This document shows positions 1-8,668 of a stretch of 64,000 nt of DNA, in pieces. Location of the stretch: positions 2,108,001 through 2,172,000 of the forward strand of contig NZ_JACHCG010000001.1 of the NCBI RefSeq assembly GCF_014200595.1. Reading direction: 5' to 3'. Source of the stretch: Pedobacter cryoconitis (GTDB lineage: Bacteria; Bacteroidota; Bacteroidia; Sphingobacteriales; Sphingobacteriaceae). The notes under the pieces are model-generated. The model was given only the letters and a program-made list of their open reading frames with translations, searched no databases and was not told the DNA's origin. Made by a program: the position numbers and the translations under genes. Each line of letters starts with the position of its first letter. The first letter of the stretch is position 1.

Positions 1-1251
1 ATCATTTACGGATTCAATAATCATTTCTCTGCCGTTACAAACCATAATACCCGCAGTTGCCTGCTGTAATATTCCACGGAACCTGGATTCACTTCTATTC
101 AGGTGCCCATTTACTTCTATCAGATAATCCTGAGAACTAATCAGATCTTCGTTTGAAGCTGTTAGTTCTTCATTGATTACCGCCAATTCTTCATTCATTT
201 CTGTTTCCCGCAACCGGCTCGCTATCTTTTCACTGACATCAGTGCCTACAACGATTACCCCGGTTACATTGCCCAATTCATCTTTGAGCGCTTTATAAGT
301 AACATCAAAATATTTCTCTTTCACTATGCCCTGGTCGAGTACAGGTGCTTTAACTCCCAATCCTATATGATCTTTCCCTGATTCCAAAACATTCCTGATT
401 ACTTTAAGGTAGGGGTGAGCAATCAGTTCCGGTCTTGCGGTTAATATAGGCTTTCCAATAATTTCAGCAGTCCTGCCCAGCATATTAAGCATAAAAGCAT
501 TAGCCTGTTCAATAATCAATTCAGGCCCGCTATAAATAGAAATCGCTACCGGAGCCTGTTCAATAAGTTCACGAAAACGATGCTCACTCTTTTTCAGGTT
601 CCCGTTCAGCAGCTGCAAATGTTCTCTGGATTCATTCAGTTCTTCGTTGATTACGGTGAGTTCTTCATTGATACTTTGCATCTCTTCACGATGTTGCATC
701 AATTCGTCATTAATCATTTGTTGTTTACCAATTTCTTCTAGTGCCGACAACCTCAATTCCAGCTGATCCATAACAGCTGAAGCAAGTCCTTTTAAGATTA
801 TTTCTTCCTGTTTAGAAAATGTACGGGGTTGTTGATCAATGATACATAAGGTTCCAATCAAAAAGCCATCATGTGTAATCAGTGGTGCGCCTGCATAAAA
901 TCTTAAGCCAAAGTCTCCTGCAACATTCGGATTTGCAATCAGACATGGTTCTTTTAAAGCATCTTCAAATATTGTTGGCTCCGGATTCAAAACAGCCAGT
1001 GCACAAAGGCTCTTGCCCCGGTTTGCCTCTTTAGCTTTCCCCATGCCTGCATTAGCCTTGAAGAACACCCTTTCAGCATCAACCAATGATATCAAAGAAA
1101 TTGGAACATTAAATATTTGTGTACATAAACGTGCAATATTGTCAAAGGAAGCCTCAGAAGGGCTATCCATAATCCTGTATCGTTTAAGTGCTAAGAGCCT
1201 TTCGGAATCATTATCCGGAATAATATCCATTCCGAAAGTATTTTCAATCAT
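1..1251 (-). CDS. GAF-PAS-PAS sensor protein, probable sensor histidine kinase (3' part missing)
   Basis: The gene is read leftwards and runs off the window edge, so only the first 417 codons are visible. Residues about 10-165 form a GAF domain of the type seen in Bacteroidota and cyanobacterial sensors, with ALKRYRIMDSPSEASFD near the start and GAPLITHDGFLIGTLCIID near the end. Two PAS domains follow, at about 225-345 and from about 395 onward. They are separated by near-identical coiled-coil linkers built on NEELxxxNEEL, ending in KKSEHRFRELIEQAP and NRSESRFRGILQQA. No transmembrane segment is visible, so the sensor is probably cytosolic. The start is the first ATG after an in-frame stop at 1261-1263. 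The kinase or output domain lies outside the window, so the histidine kinase call is an inference from architecture. Confidence 0.8.
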   Translation of the reverse strand, partial: MIENTFGMDIIPDNDSERLLALKRYRIMDSPSEASFDNIARLCTQIFNVPISLISLVDAERVFFKANAGMGKAKEANRGKSLCALAVLNPEPTIFEDALKEPCLIANPNVAGDFGLRFYAGAPLITHDGFLIGTLCIIDQQPRTFSKQEEIILKGLASAVMDQLELRLSALEEIGKQQMINDELMQHREEMQSINEELTVINEELNESREHLQLLNGNLKKSEHRFRELIEQAPVAISIYSGPELIIEQANAFMLNMLGRTAEIIGKPILTARPELIAHPYLKVIRNVLESGKDHIGLGVKAPVLDQGIVKEKYFDVTYKALKDELGNVTGVIVVGTDVSEKIASRLRETEMNEELAVINEELTASNEDLISSQDYLIEVNGHLNRSESRFRGILQQATAGIMVCNGREMIIESVND

Positions 1252-1320
1252 TTGATTCTTTTAAAGAGGTTAAGAAAGTTTGTAAATATAAGTTATTCAC
1301 AGAATAATACCTGCTACATG

Positions 1321-2526
1321 TTATTTACCGGTATAGATTCCTGAATCAAATCCGGACTTGAACAGTTTAAAATCTTTTTTCACCTTTTGTGCATATTTAA
1401 AGGCATAGTCAATTAGTTCTTTCTGCCAATTTGTACGGGTACCGAATTCAATAAGCTCATCAGCAATAGCAGATCCTTTTCTACCTGAACTTCTGATATG
1501 AGCAGATGCAGTTAATGCAGCCATATCATCAATTACCTGAAAAATATCTCTATACTGATCCTGAATCAGCCTGAACTTGATTTTATCTTCAGAAGGCTGC
1601 ATTTCTTTGACCACAAAAGAATCACCCTTGAATACAGTGTGACTTAACAGTGAACAAGGCATATGCTGAGAAAGTTCCTGTGCAAACACCACACGTTCTG
1701 ATTCAGTTTGCCAATCAGGTTGCGATGCTTTAATATAAGGAGTTAGTGCACTTGGTTGTGATTGTTTCATATCTACAATCAGGTATTTCCCTTTTTTAAG
1801 GACGTTTTCTAATAAAAACATATAGCGTTTAGTACCCACACTACCAGTGCCGGCAAGACGAAAGACCACATCCCGGACTTTATAATTATAAGGGCTCTTG
1901 CTGTGGTTATTGATCCAGTCTGTTAAATGTTCAACTAACTCTTTTCTAAGCTCTTTATCTACCTCAAAATGTCTTTCATCTGCCAGGGATAGTACCAGTC
2001 TCCGTTTTCTGACTTCAGTACGTTTATCTAACAGACGGCTCTGTTTACGCTTGGATACCGCCATCAGAAAAGTACATATAATACCTTTGGCAATTCTTGG
2101 TTCAATAGCAAGCGCTTTCCCCCTGGCTAAAACAGCAGCATAATTTTTCAAAAAGACATTTGCCATATTCATTGCTTTAAGATCTTCCAGTTCTAAAAAA
2201 TCAAAGCAAAGGAAAATGCTGGTCAGCATTCTGACCAATTCAAACGCTACCGGTGCAAGGAGTGCTTCATCAAAATCATTCAGATCAAAATAAACCTGTC
2301 CGTCATCGGCTTTATAACTTCCAAAGTTCTCTACGTGAAGATCCCCGCATATCCAGCTCAAAGGAGAACTGGGCATTGATTTCCAAAGTGATAAATCCTG
2401 ATAAAAGATTTCACAGGTTCCTCTAAAAAACCGGAAGGCACTTTCAGTCATTGCCTGGTATTTGAGTTGTACCATATCAGCAAGCATGCCTTTATTGGAG
2501 GCAATAATTCGTTCGGATAAATTCAT
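1321..2526 (-). CDS. DUF2252 family protein
   Basis: This 401-residue protein matches the DUF2252 family, which has a kinase-like fold but no assigned reaction. The most characteristic stretches are ICGDLHVENFGSY at about 59-71 and YFDLNDFDEALLAP at about 79-92. They resemble the HxxN and DxD catalytic loops of aminoglycoside-phosphotransferase-like enzymes. A later block FRLAGTGSVGTKRYMFLLE and the segment MKQSQPSAL are also typical. No signal peptide or membrane segment is seen. The gene stands alone, 69 bases from the sensor gene upstream on the map and divergent from the acetyltransferase. The family assignment is fairly secure; the substrate is unknown. Confidence 0.8.
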   Translation of the reverse strand: MNLSERIIASNKGMLADMVQLKYQAMTESAFRFFRGTCEIFYQDLSLWKSMPSSPLSWICGDLHVENFGSYKADDGQVYFDLNDFDEALLAPVAFELVRMLTSIFLCFDFLELEDLKAMNMANVFLKNYAAVLARGKALAIEPRIAKGIICTFLMAVSKRKQSRLLDKRTEVRKRRLVLSLADERHFEVDKELRKELVEHLTDWINNHSKSPYNYKVRDVVFRLAGTGSVGTKRYMFLLENVLKKGKYLIVDMKQSQPSALTPYIKASQPDWQTESERVVFAQELSQHMPCSLLSHTVFKGDSFVVKEMQPSEDKIKFRLIQDQYRDIFQVIDDMAALTASAHIRSSGRKGSAIADELIEFGTRTNWQKELIDYAFKYAQKVKKDFKLFKSGFDSGIYTGK

Positions 2527-2673
2527 ATCTGGGGCAGTGTAGTATTAGATTTCATATTGAGCGACTAGATTGGCGCTATAACCTATAATAAGACAAATGG
2601 TTTTAATTTTGGAGTGTTTTATCACATTTTATTATTAAACATCAAATTATCTCCAGGTGCAGGTATATGATAT

Positions 2674-2681
2674 TATATTTG
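2674..2681 (+). promoter_or_regulatory. Bacteroidota -7 promoter box before the GNAT gene
   Basis: TATATTTG matches TAnnTTTG exactly and ends 14 bases before the ATG at 2696. It lies downstream of the alternative start at 2657, which therefore would not be transcribed from this promoter. No clear -33 TTTG is present. Confidence 0.45.
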
Positions 2682-2695
2682 TTTTTTATTCCATT

Positions 2696-3214
2696 ATGTC
2701 AGTTTCAAAAGCTTCAATTTCTGATTTATCAGCGCTATTAAACTTAGTCAATACTACTTATCGTGGTGAAACTTCTACCAAAGGATGGACATCTGAAATT
2801 CTTCTATTAGCGGGTGATATCCGGATTGATGAAGAAATATTAACTGATTACCTTATAAATCCGGCCGTTTCAGTATTAAAGTATATGAATTCCGAAAATC
2901 AGCTAATTGGCTGCGTTTACCTGGAACAGAAAGAAGAAAATCTTTACTTAGGTATGCTCGCAGTTAATCCCGGATCTCAGGATGGTGGTATCGGAAGATT
3001 GTTATTGCAAAGTGCTGAAGAACATGCCAGACAACTTATCTGCAATAAGATCAATATAACTGTTATTGAAGACAGAACAGAACTTATTGCCTGGTACCAA
3101 AGAAGGGGATATGTAATCACAGGTAAAAAGTTCCCTTTTCCTGTTGAATATCATAAATATGGCAAACCGTTAAAAGAAATTATTCTGATTGAAATGGAAA
3201 ATAATCTCAAATAA
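2696..3214 (+). CDS. GNAT family N-acetyltransferase
   Basis: The 172-residue product has a GNAT acyl-CoA-dependent acetyltransferase fold. The acetyl-CoA loop region reads LGMLAVNPGSQDGGIGRLLLQSAEEHA, of which the central QxxGIG-type turn is the P-loop. The C-terminal YQRRGYVITGKKFPF is the usual GNAT beta-strand with the conserved Tyr/Gly pair. A longer reading from 2657 is possible, but the ATG at 2696 is preferred: it is preceded by a -7 box and yields the typical N-terminus VSKASISDLSALLNLVN. The acceptor substrate cannot be read from sequence. It is monocistronic. Confidence 0.8.
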   Translation: MSVSKASISDLSALLNLVNTTYRGETSTKGWTSEILLLAGDIRIDEEILTDYLINPAVSVLKYMNSENQLIGCVYLEQKEENLYLGMLAVNPGSQDGGIGRLLLQSAEEHARQLICNKINITVIEDRTELIAWYQRRGYVITGKKFPFPVEYHKYGKPLKEIILIEMENNLK

Positions 3215-3250
3215 TAGAACATGAACAGCACTCTTTATTTCGCGTAATAT

Positions 3251-3258
3251 TATATTTG
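3251..3258 (+). promoter_or_regulatory. -7 promoter box before the TPR gene
   Basis: TATATTTG, an exact TAnnTTTG match, lies 37 bases before the ATG at 3296. A convincing -33 TTTG is not visible at the expected spacing. Confidence 0.4.
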
Positions 3259-3295
3259 CCATTTAATTGAGCCTCGCTATTAGAGCGATCAGCAT

Positions 3296-5584
3296 ATGGC
3301 TGATTTTGACAAACGCAACATGACTACTATACAAGACTTACAATCCCTTTATAATCAAGGTGAATTATCAAAATGCCTGGAATCTTTGAATCCTTTTTTA
3401 CTGGTAAATCCAGATAGCATTGAAGCGCTGCTGCTTAAAGCTAAATGCGAATATCAGCTAGCCAGTCAAAGTTTTAATACTGAGCGAAATGATATATCAT
3501 TATATACAACTGCTTATCATAGTTTTGAATATGTTTTAAAAATTCAGCCAACACACGAGGAAGCAATGTTATATGCTGCTTACATCAATATTTTTGTGAC
3601 GCAGGATAATTTACCAGAAGCACAGGTTTACTGTGATATCCTCGTTCTTTCAGAAAATGAAGATACCAGGTTAAAAGCAATCGGTTATCGCCGCCAGGTT
3701 AATTTTATGCTGGGCAATATGGAACTGGTTCTGGAAGATATAGAACTGATGATCAGTCATTATAAAGCATTATTTCCTGAGAACAGAAGTATTCTGGATA
3801 AGGAATTAAGCTTATTGTATCTGGAAAAAACTAACATTTATCTATGGCATAAAGAAGATGCTTTGAAGGTGTTCCAAACTTTCAGGGAGGGTAAAGCATA
3901 TCCACATCAAAATTATCTGACTCATAATGCTGTTGCACTGCTTGCTTTAGATTACCAGCGATTGGAACTGGCTGGAGAAGCTGCTTTTATGGCTTTTACT
4001 TATAGCGATGATCAGCCGAATCAAGAGTTGATTGACTTGTATCACAGAATCAATGGCCTGAGTGACAAAAGCAAGTTAAATAAGCTTTTAGTGCATAGTT
4101 TAATACTTGCTCTGAGAAGATTTTCAAAGCAGCTAAAGGCAGATGAGGTAGAAATATTAAGTCTTTCTCTTAGTTATATGAAGATTTACCCTGACTGGGA
4201 TGTGCCTTATCATTTTGCAGGTACATTTTTGTTTGATGAGCAAAAATATAAAGAGGCTTTACCTTATCTGAAGAAAAGTTTAGAATTAGGGGGCATGGCA
4301 CGTGGGCTTCGACGCTATATTGACGCCCATTTTCGTGTTACAGGACAACTACCAAATATCGGGTCTCTGCCTGCTGATTCTCCTGAGGCCTATTATGCTG
4401 CTGGCTGTGATTTTTATTATGAATCTATTCCAAAAATCTGGACTGAAGAACTTGCTGAAGAATTACAAGAACTTAAAATCAAGTTTTATGAGGTTTCTTA
4501 TCAAGGTTTTTATGAATATTTTTATACGAATGCCGGTGAAAGTTTAGCTAACGAAACCCACACATTTGCGATGTGCTGTAATAACTATGGCATAGCACTT
4601 ACTGAAATTGGAAATTTTGAAAAGGCAACTGAGGTACATTCTATTGGGTATTCCCTTTCTCCATTTTGGGAGCAACTGAATAGTTGGGGAACAGCACTTA
4701 AAGGATTGGAGAAATATGAAGAGGCGATAAAAATATTCGAAGCAGCTTCAGCTTATAACGGTGATTACCTGTCATTTTCGGATTATTTAAGGATAAAGGC
4801 AGAGATATTAGATATGACTTATAAACTGGGGCTTGATGAAGATACTTATGAAATTCTAGATGCGATAACTAAAGAATATGATTCTTTTCTGGAACTTAAC
4901 ATAAATGAACTTACAGAAGATCATTTATTTGAACTAAGCGAACAATATATTATTATCCAGAATGTCCGACACGATTTACTGAGTAAAGGGAGTCCGGAAG
5001 ACGCAATTAAAGCCTGGCAAAATGAGCTGGTTAAAAACCCTGATGATAATTCTGCATGGTTTATGCTGATGCAGGAATATTATATAATTAAGGATTATAA
5101 TCAATGTATTGCTTGTGCGGATAACTATCAATCGGTAAAAAAAGATGCAATCCAGGATACATCACGGTGTAAAATCCATTATATGCGCGGATTATCTTAT
5201 ATGAACCTGGGTAATTATGAGAAAGCAATTGTAGATTTAAATGCTTTAATTGCACCGTTAAAAATAGTTTATCCTGACAATGAATATGAATTGAGCAGGG
5301 CCTATATTCATTTGGCTGATTGTTATTTTACGTTAAAGAAGTGGGATAATTGTAATGAGGTTGCTTTTGAGGCGATCCAATGTTATATCAGAAATAACTG
5401 GGGCTGGGATGATGAACTATTGAAAGTTAAATTACAATATGCAGATGCTTTATATACCACAGGATCTAAAGGTGAAGCTCTGGAAAATATAAAGAATATT
5501 CTAGAGGCATACCCTGCAAACGCAGATGCTCTTCAAAGAAAAAAGAACTGGAAAACAGGATTGTTCTCTTTTTTAAAGTTTTAA
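3296..5584 (+). CDS. Large tetratricopeptide-repeat protein
   Basis: A 762-residue, mainly helical protein without signal peptide or membrane segment. TPR-like helix pairs are scattered throughout. Recognisable units include EALLLKAKCEYQLA (about 45-58), DVPYHFAGTFLFDEQKYKEAL (about 300-320), WEQLNSWGTALKGLEKYEEAI (about 460-480), IHYMRGLSYMNLGNYEKAI (about 625-645) and a final QYADALYTTGSKGEALENI. It is a scaffold or binding protein by family logic; no enzymatic domain was found. It is followed by a stem-loop terminator at 5599-5640 and then a SUKH protein in the same direction. The start could also be the ATG nine codons in (3320). Its role in the neighbouring immunity-like block is an inference from position only. 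Confidence 0.8.
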   Translation: MADFDKRNMTTIQDLQSLYNQGELSKCLESLNPFLLVNPDSIEALLLKAKCEYQLASQSFNTERNDISLYTTAYHSFEYVLKIQPTHEEAMLYAAYINIFVTQDNLPEAQVYCDILVLSENEDTRLKAIGYRRQVNFMLGNMELVLEDIELMISHYKALFPENRSILDKELSLLYLEKTNIYLWHKEDALKVFQTFREGKAYPHQNYLTHNAVALLALDYQRLELAGEAAFMAFTYSDDQPNQELIDLYHRINGLSDKSKLNKLLVHSLILALRRFSKQLKADEVEILSLSLSYMKIYPDWDVPYHFAGTFLFDEQKYKEALPYLKKSLELGGMARGLRRYIDAHFRVTGQLPNIGSLPADSPEAYYAAGCDFYYESIPKIWTEELAEELQELKIKFYEVSYQGFYEYFYTNAGESLANETHTFAMCCNNYGIALTEIGNFEKATEVHSIGYSLSPFWEQLNSWGTALKGLEKYEEAIKIFEAASAYNGDYLSFSDYLRIKAEILDMTYKLGLDEDTYEILDAITKEYDSFLELNINELTEDHLFELSEQYIIIQNVRHDLLSKGSPEDAIKAWQNELVKNPDDNSAWFMLMQEYYIIKDYNQCIACADNYQSVKKDAIQDTSRCKIHYMRGLSYMNLGNYEKAIVDLNALIAPLKIVYPDNEYELSRAYIHLADCYFTLKKWDNCNEVAFEAIQCYIRNNWGWDDELLKVKLQYADALYTTGSKGEALENIKNILEAYPANADALQRKKNWKTGLFSFLKF

Positions 5585-5598
5585 ATAACTGATTCTTT

Positions 5599-5640
5599 TA
5601 GCCAGTCCTATTGATCAGATTTTAACTGCTGGACTGGCTA
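5599..5640 (+). terminator. Stem-loop terminator after TPR gene
   Basis: A perfect 10-bp stem (TAGCCAGTCC with GGACTGGCTA) encloses a 22-base loop, 15 bases after the TPR stop codon. The following T tract is weak. Confidence 0.55.
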
Positions 5641-5736
5641 TACAATTTATTTCTTTGTATGTGACTGATTACAAAGTTTCTTTATAAATTGGGAGAAAAT
5701 TGGATTTAGGATCGGTTAACGAACCCTATTAAAGTC

Positions 5737-6552
5737 ATGAAAGAAAGTGAAATAAAAACAATCTGGGCGGTACCCAAATACTTACCTTATGTTCAACCAG
5801 AGTTAACAAACGAGATTTTATCTGATGCTGAAAAACAACTAGGGTACAAGCTTCCTAAAGCTTACATTGAATTACTAAAGATTCAAAACGGTGGGTATAC
5901 ACGTTTTACATTGAGCGGAGATACCGGACAGCTCTTTGGAATAGGCCCTCAATTTCCTTCGATAATAGCTAACAGTCTTGCAGACTATACAGGTACAGTG
6001 AGTTATGAACTCCATGGACTTATCCCATTTGATGGCGACGGACATTGGTACATTTGTTTTGATTATAGAAGCGGTAGCGCTGATCCTGAAATTACTTTTA
6101 TTGATCTGGAATGTGACGAGGAAGAAGTCATTGCTGACAGTTTTAATGCGTATCTTGGTTTACTTGAAATAGATGTAAACAATGTGTATGTAATTGATAC
6201 AGAATCAGTAATAGAGGAAACTTTAAAAGAGATTTCAAAGATTACAAATATTGAATTTGAGAAACCTGATTTCTATAATTATGGATATGCAGATTACAAA
6301 GGTGGGTATAAAGATGGCCTTATCTGGGTAAGCCCTAATCAGGTACCTGATAGTTTTATTCGGGAAGAAGATGAAAATTATGAACAATTAAAACCTGCTG
6401 TTGTGACTACTTCTTTAAGATACCCTGAACTATCAGAAAGTTGTTTATTGATCAGTTTTTCTGATAATAATATCAGAAAAGAGTTTATTAAAGTATTAAC
6501 AGATAGTTCGATTAAGCTACAGGAGTTAGAGGATTTATTGGATTTTGATTAA
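5737..6552 (+). CDS. SMI1/KNR4 (SUKH) family protein with C-terminal extension
   Basis: Residues about 18-145 form a SUKH domain. The opening helix is LTNEILSDAEKQLGYKLP followed by KAYIELLKIQNGGY, and the later strands contain GLIPFDGDGHWYICFDYR and PEITFIDLECDEEE. SUKH proteins commonly act as immunity proteins that bind nuclease or other toxin domains delivered by contact-dependent systems, and some are housekeeping binding proteins. Residues about 165-271 are an extension I do not recognise. There is no signal peptide, so it is cytosolic. The stop codon lies in a 13-bp tandem repeat. It faces the minus-strand block ending at 6625. The family is secure; a partner toxin is not visible. Confidence 0.85.
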   Translation: MKESEIKTIWAVPKYLPYVQPELTNEILSDAEKQLGYKLPKAYIELLKIQNGGYTRFTLSGDTGQLFGIGPQFPSIIANSLADYTGTVSYELHGLIPFDGDGHWYICFDYRSGSADPEITFIDLECDEEEVIADSFNAYLGLLEIDVNNVYVIDTESVIEETLKEISKITNIEFEKPDFYNYGYADYKGGYKDGLIWVSPNQVPDSFIREEDENYEQLKPAVVTTSLRYPELSESCLLISFSDNNIRKEFIKVLTDSSIKLQELEDLLDFD

Positions 6553-6576
6553 CAATTTTGATTAACAATTTTGATT
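6543..6576. repeat. 13-bp tandem repeat over a stop codon
   Basis: Two full and one partial copy of TTTTGATTAACAA lie head to tail at 6543-6555, 6556-6568 and 6569-6576. The first copy contains the TAA stop of the SUKH gene. Confidence 0.85.
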
Positions 6577-6624
6577 TATAGGGATACTATTCTCATAGCG
6601 TACATGAAAGAGGATTGATACCTA

Positions 6625-7971
6625 TCAGGAAAGTCTTTCAATTTTCTTCTGGAATTTTTCGGTGTATTTATTCCAGGTGGATTCTTGTTGTTTGTTATCA
6701 TATAGTTTTTTGGCATAATGATATACTTCTTCACGGAAATGAAAACCCCAGATTTGTTCTATGTAGTCAATGCCTGAGTCCAATGCTTTTAAAAGTACTG
6801 TGATTTTAGAAACCTTAGCAATTTCACAGTATTTGTCCAGCCATAATCCACGTCCCAGTTTCACGTAGTCTACTAATAATTCTTCTGTGATGAACCGTTC
6901 AGGCACATTATCCATTTCCGAGTCATTATAATGGATGACCTCTTTGATTAGTGATTTATCCAGATAGGCTGTTGGGATAGACGATATGTTTGTTTCATGT
7001 TTGGCTGCCAGATAGCAAAGATCTTTAGTAATCAAATGTTCTGGAATATATTTAAGATTGATACCTTTCTTTTCTATTTCCTGCTCGCAAATGCTTTGGG
7101 TCAGGAAGGTATCCGAAAAATAAGAGAAGCAAAAGGCCCCGTATTTTTCATATACTCTTTTAAAGAAGTATTCTGTTTTAATGGCTTCTGGAATACGTTT
7201 TAAGTTGCCCCAGTATTTAACCGCTTTTAATAACCAGTAGGCTTCATCTTTAATTGGTAATTGGGCTGCTTTGTTGAAGACGTACTCGCCTTCATTCAGA
7301 TCGAATATCAATTCTTCAAAGGCAGGGGTAGGGTTGTCTAAGAGCTTCGTTAAATTGGGAGAGCATAACCAGTCTTCACCAGTTTCTTCATCTTCATAAC
7401 AGGCATTTTCTGACGGGTATTCACCAGTTTTATCATTGTAATAAAATAAATCAGCTTTATAATTATTCAGATGGGTATAGTGATCGTTGATAATCAGTAC
7501 GGGAGAGGTAACGGTTGAATCACATTTGAGATATCCGTGGTTGTAATGACTGATAAAAACTTCTTCGGTGGTTATATTTCCTTTGATATACGTAGTAGAT
7601 CCGCCAGCGACAAAACTTTGACAGGTCACCTGACCAGATACATATAAAAATGCACCATAGTCGCCTTCTTCATTAAGGATAGATCCTTTTACGGACAGAT
7701 TTCCAAAAATGAGTATTCCTTCTACAAGTTCATCAGATTTTTGAGCTTGTAAACCAGGAAACTGTTTAATCCAGTTTTGATCATTGCTCTTCCAGCCCAG
7801 ATCAATATCCAGTCTTAAATGTTCTGGAAAATCCACATCACCATTACTGACAACGAAAATAGCTTCTTCTTCAAATTCTTCACCTTGACAGGGAAAAATG
7901 TTTCCCCAGGATTTAGTGAAGTGATCAATGGTCAGGAGTTCTTTGAATGTTGTAAAATAGAAGTTATTCAT
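6625..7971 (-). CDS. Beta-helix (bactofilin-like) protein with C-terminal ~24-residue repeats
   Basis: I do not recognise a named function for this 448-residue cytosolic protein. Residues about 84-165 look like a short right-handed beta-helix of the polymer-forming/bactofilin kind: GILIFGNLSVKGSI, then FLYVSGQVTCQSFVAGG, then TYIKGNITTEEVFI. Residues about 255-375 hold a repeat of roughly 24 residues starting with IPE-type motifs (RIPEAIKTEYF, a degenerate copy near 284, YIPEHLITKDL, SIPTAYLDKSL, NVPERFITEEL). This is reminiscent of DUF4116 repeats. It is the last gene of a four-gene operon with WGR and SUKH proteins, 21 bases behind the SUKH gene, which suggests an immunity-like or binding role. 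Confidence 0.75.
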   Translation of the reverse strand: MNNFYFTTFKELLTIDHFTKSWGNIFPCQGEEFEEEAIFVVSNGDVDFPEHLRLDIDLGWKSNDQNWIKQFPGLQAQKSDELVEGILIFGNLSVKGSILNEEGDYGAFLYVSGQVTCQSFVAGGSTTYIKGNITTEEVFISHYNHGYLKCDSTVTSPVLIINDHYTHLNNYKADLFYYNDKTGEYPSENACYEDEETGEDWLCSPNLTKLLDNPTPAFEELIFDLNEGEYVFNKAAQLPIKDEAYWLLKAVKYWGNLKRIPEAIKTEYFFKRVYEKYGAFCFSYFSDTFLTQSICEQEIEKKGINLKYIPEHLITKDLCYLAAKHETNISSIPTAYLDKSLIKEVIHYNDSEMDNVPERFITEELLVDYVKLGRGLWLDKYCEIAKVSKITVLLKALDSGIDYIEQIWGFHFREEVYHYAKKLYDNKQQESTWNKYTEKFQKKIERLS

Positions 7972-7992
7972 TATCTAAAAGCACTTATAGTT

Positions 7993-8658
7993 TTATATCG
8001 CCGATTCTTTAATTGTATTGTCCAGCCATAGTTCATACCAACTCAAAAAGGAGATTTTCCCTGTATTTTCAAGTTCTACAGATGGATATATACCGCCATC
8101 ATTGACACGATCATCTGTCCATATATTACCTTTTTCTTCACCATTGACAATCAGGCTGATTGTAATTCCACATCCATAATCTGAAATATTTAATCTGCCA
8201 TAATCATTCTGAGGTAGGTTAATAAGTGCCGATTTTTTCGTCAGCAGTTGTTCTTCTAATTCTTCATTTCCGTCTTCATAAGCTTGCTCTATTTTTTCAT
8301 CCAGTGCGGCAAGCTCTTTTTCAACGTTCCAGCTATCGGTATAGGGAAATGGCTTTGAAAGCTCAAAATAACTATGCTGAGCTTTCTCTGAATTATCAAA
8401 ATACATAATCCGGCTGTCTATTAAAGTATTTAAGCCATGAAATGGGCCTGCTCCACCATCTCCAAGTGTGGTTAAGAAAGCAATGTATTCTTTCGGCAGG
8501 CTTACCTGATACTCATCCTCAAATTGTTTGATACGATCAAGTGTAAGCGGTGGATTTAATACGTATTTATGGTTCTCGGCACCAAACTGTTTAAATTCGG
8601 AATCAAATTCTTTTAACTGAATCAGTTTGCCTTTAATTCTTTCTATTTGTTCGTCCAT
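7993..8658 (-). CDS. SMI1/KNR4 (SUKH) family protein
   Basis: The 221-residue product has a clear SUKH domain. LTLDRIKQFEDEYQVSLPKEY is the opening helix, here at about residues 38-58. It is followed by AFLTTLGDGGAGPFHGLNTL and, near the C-terminus, RLNISDYGCGITISLIVNGEEKGNIW and a closing FLSWYELWLD. SUKH proteins often neutralise toxins, and the GxxLxxPxEY / GxGGAGP pattern is the canonical bacterial form. It starts 10 bases after the WGR gene and ends 21 bases before the beta-helix gene, so co-transcription is very likely. It is cytosolic, with no signal peptide. It is only distantly similar to the SUKH protein at 5737-6552. Confidence 0.85.
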   Translation of the reverse strand: MDEQIERIKGKLIQLKEFDSEFKQFGAENHKYVLNPPLTLDRIKQFEDEYQVSLPKEYIAFLTTLGDGGAGPFHGLNTLIDSRIMYFDNSEKAQHSYFELSKPFPYTDSWNVEKELAALDEKIEQAYEDGNEELEEQLLTKKSALINLPQNDYGRLNISDYGCGITISLIVNGEEKGNIWTDDRVNDGGIYPSVELENTGKISFLSWYELWLDNTIKESAI

Positions 8659-8668
8659 TCAAACGTAT

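Noticed and set aside
1013..1255. Plus-strand frame opposite the GAF domain
   Set aside because: It is antisense to a clearly coding GAF domain and has no coding character.
2657..2695. Upstream start of the GNAT gene
   Set aside because: It lies before the -7 box and adds a poor N-terminus.
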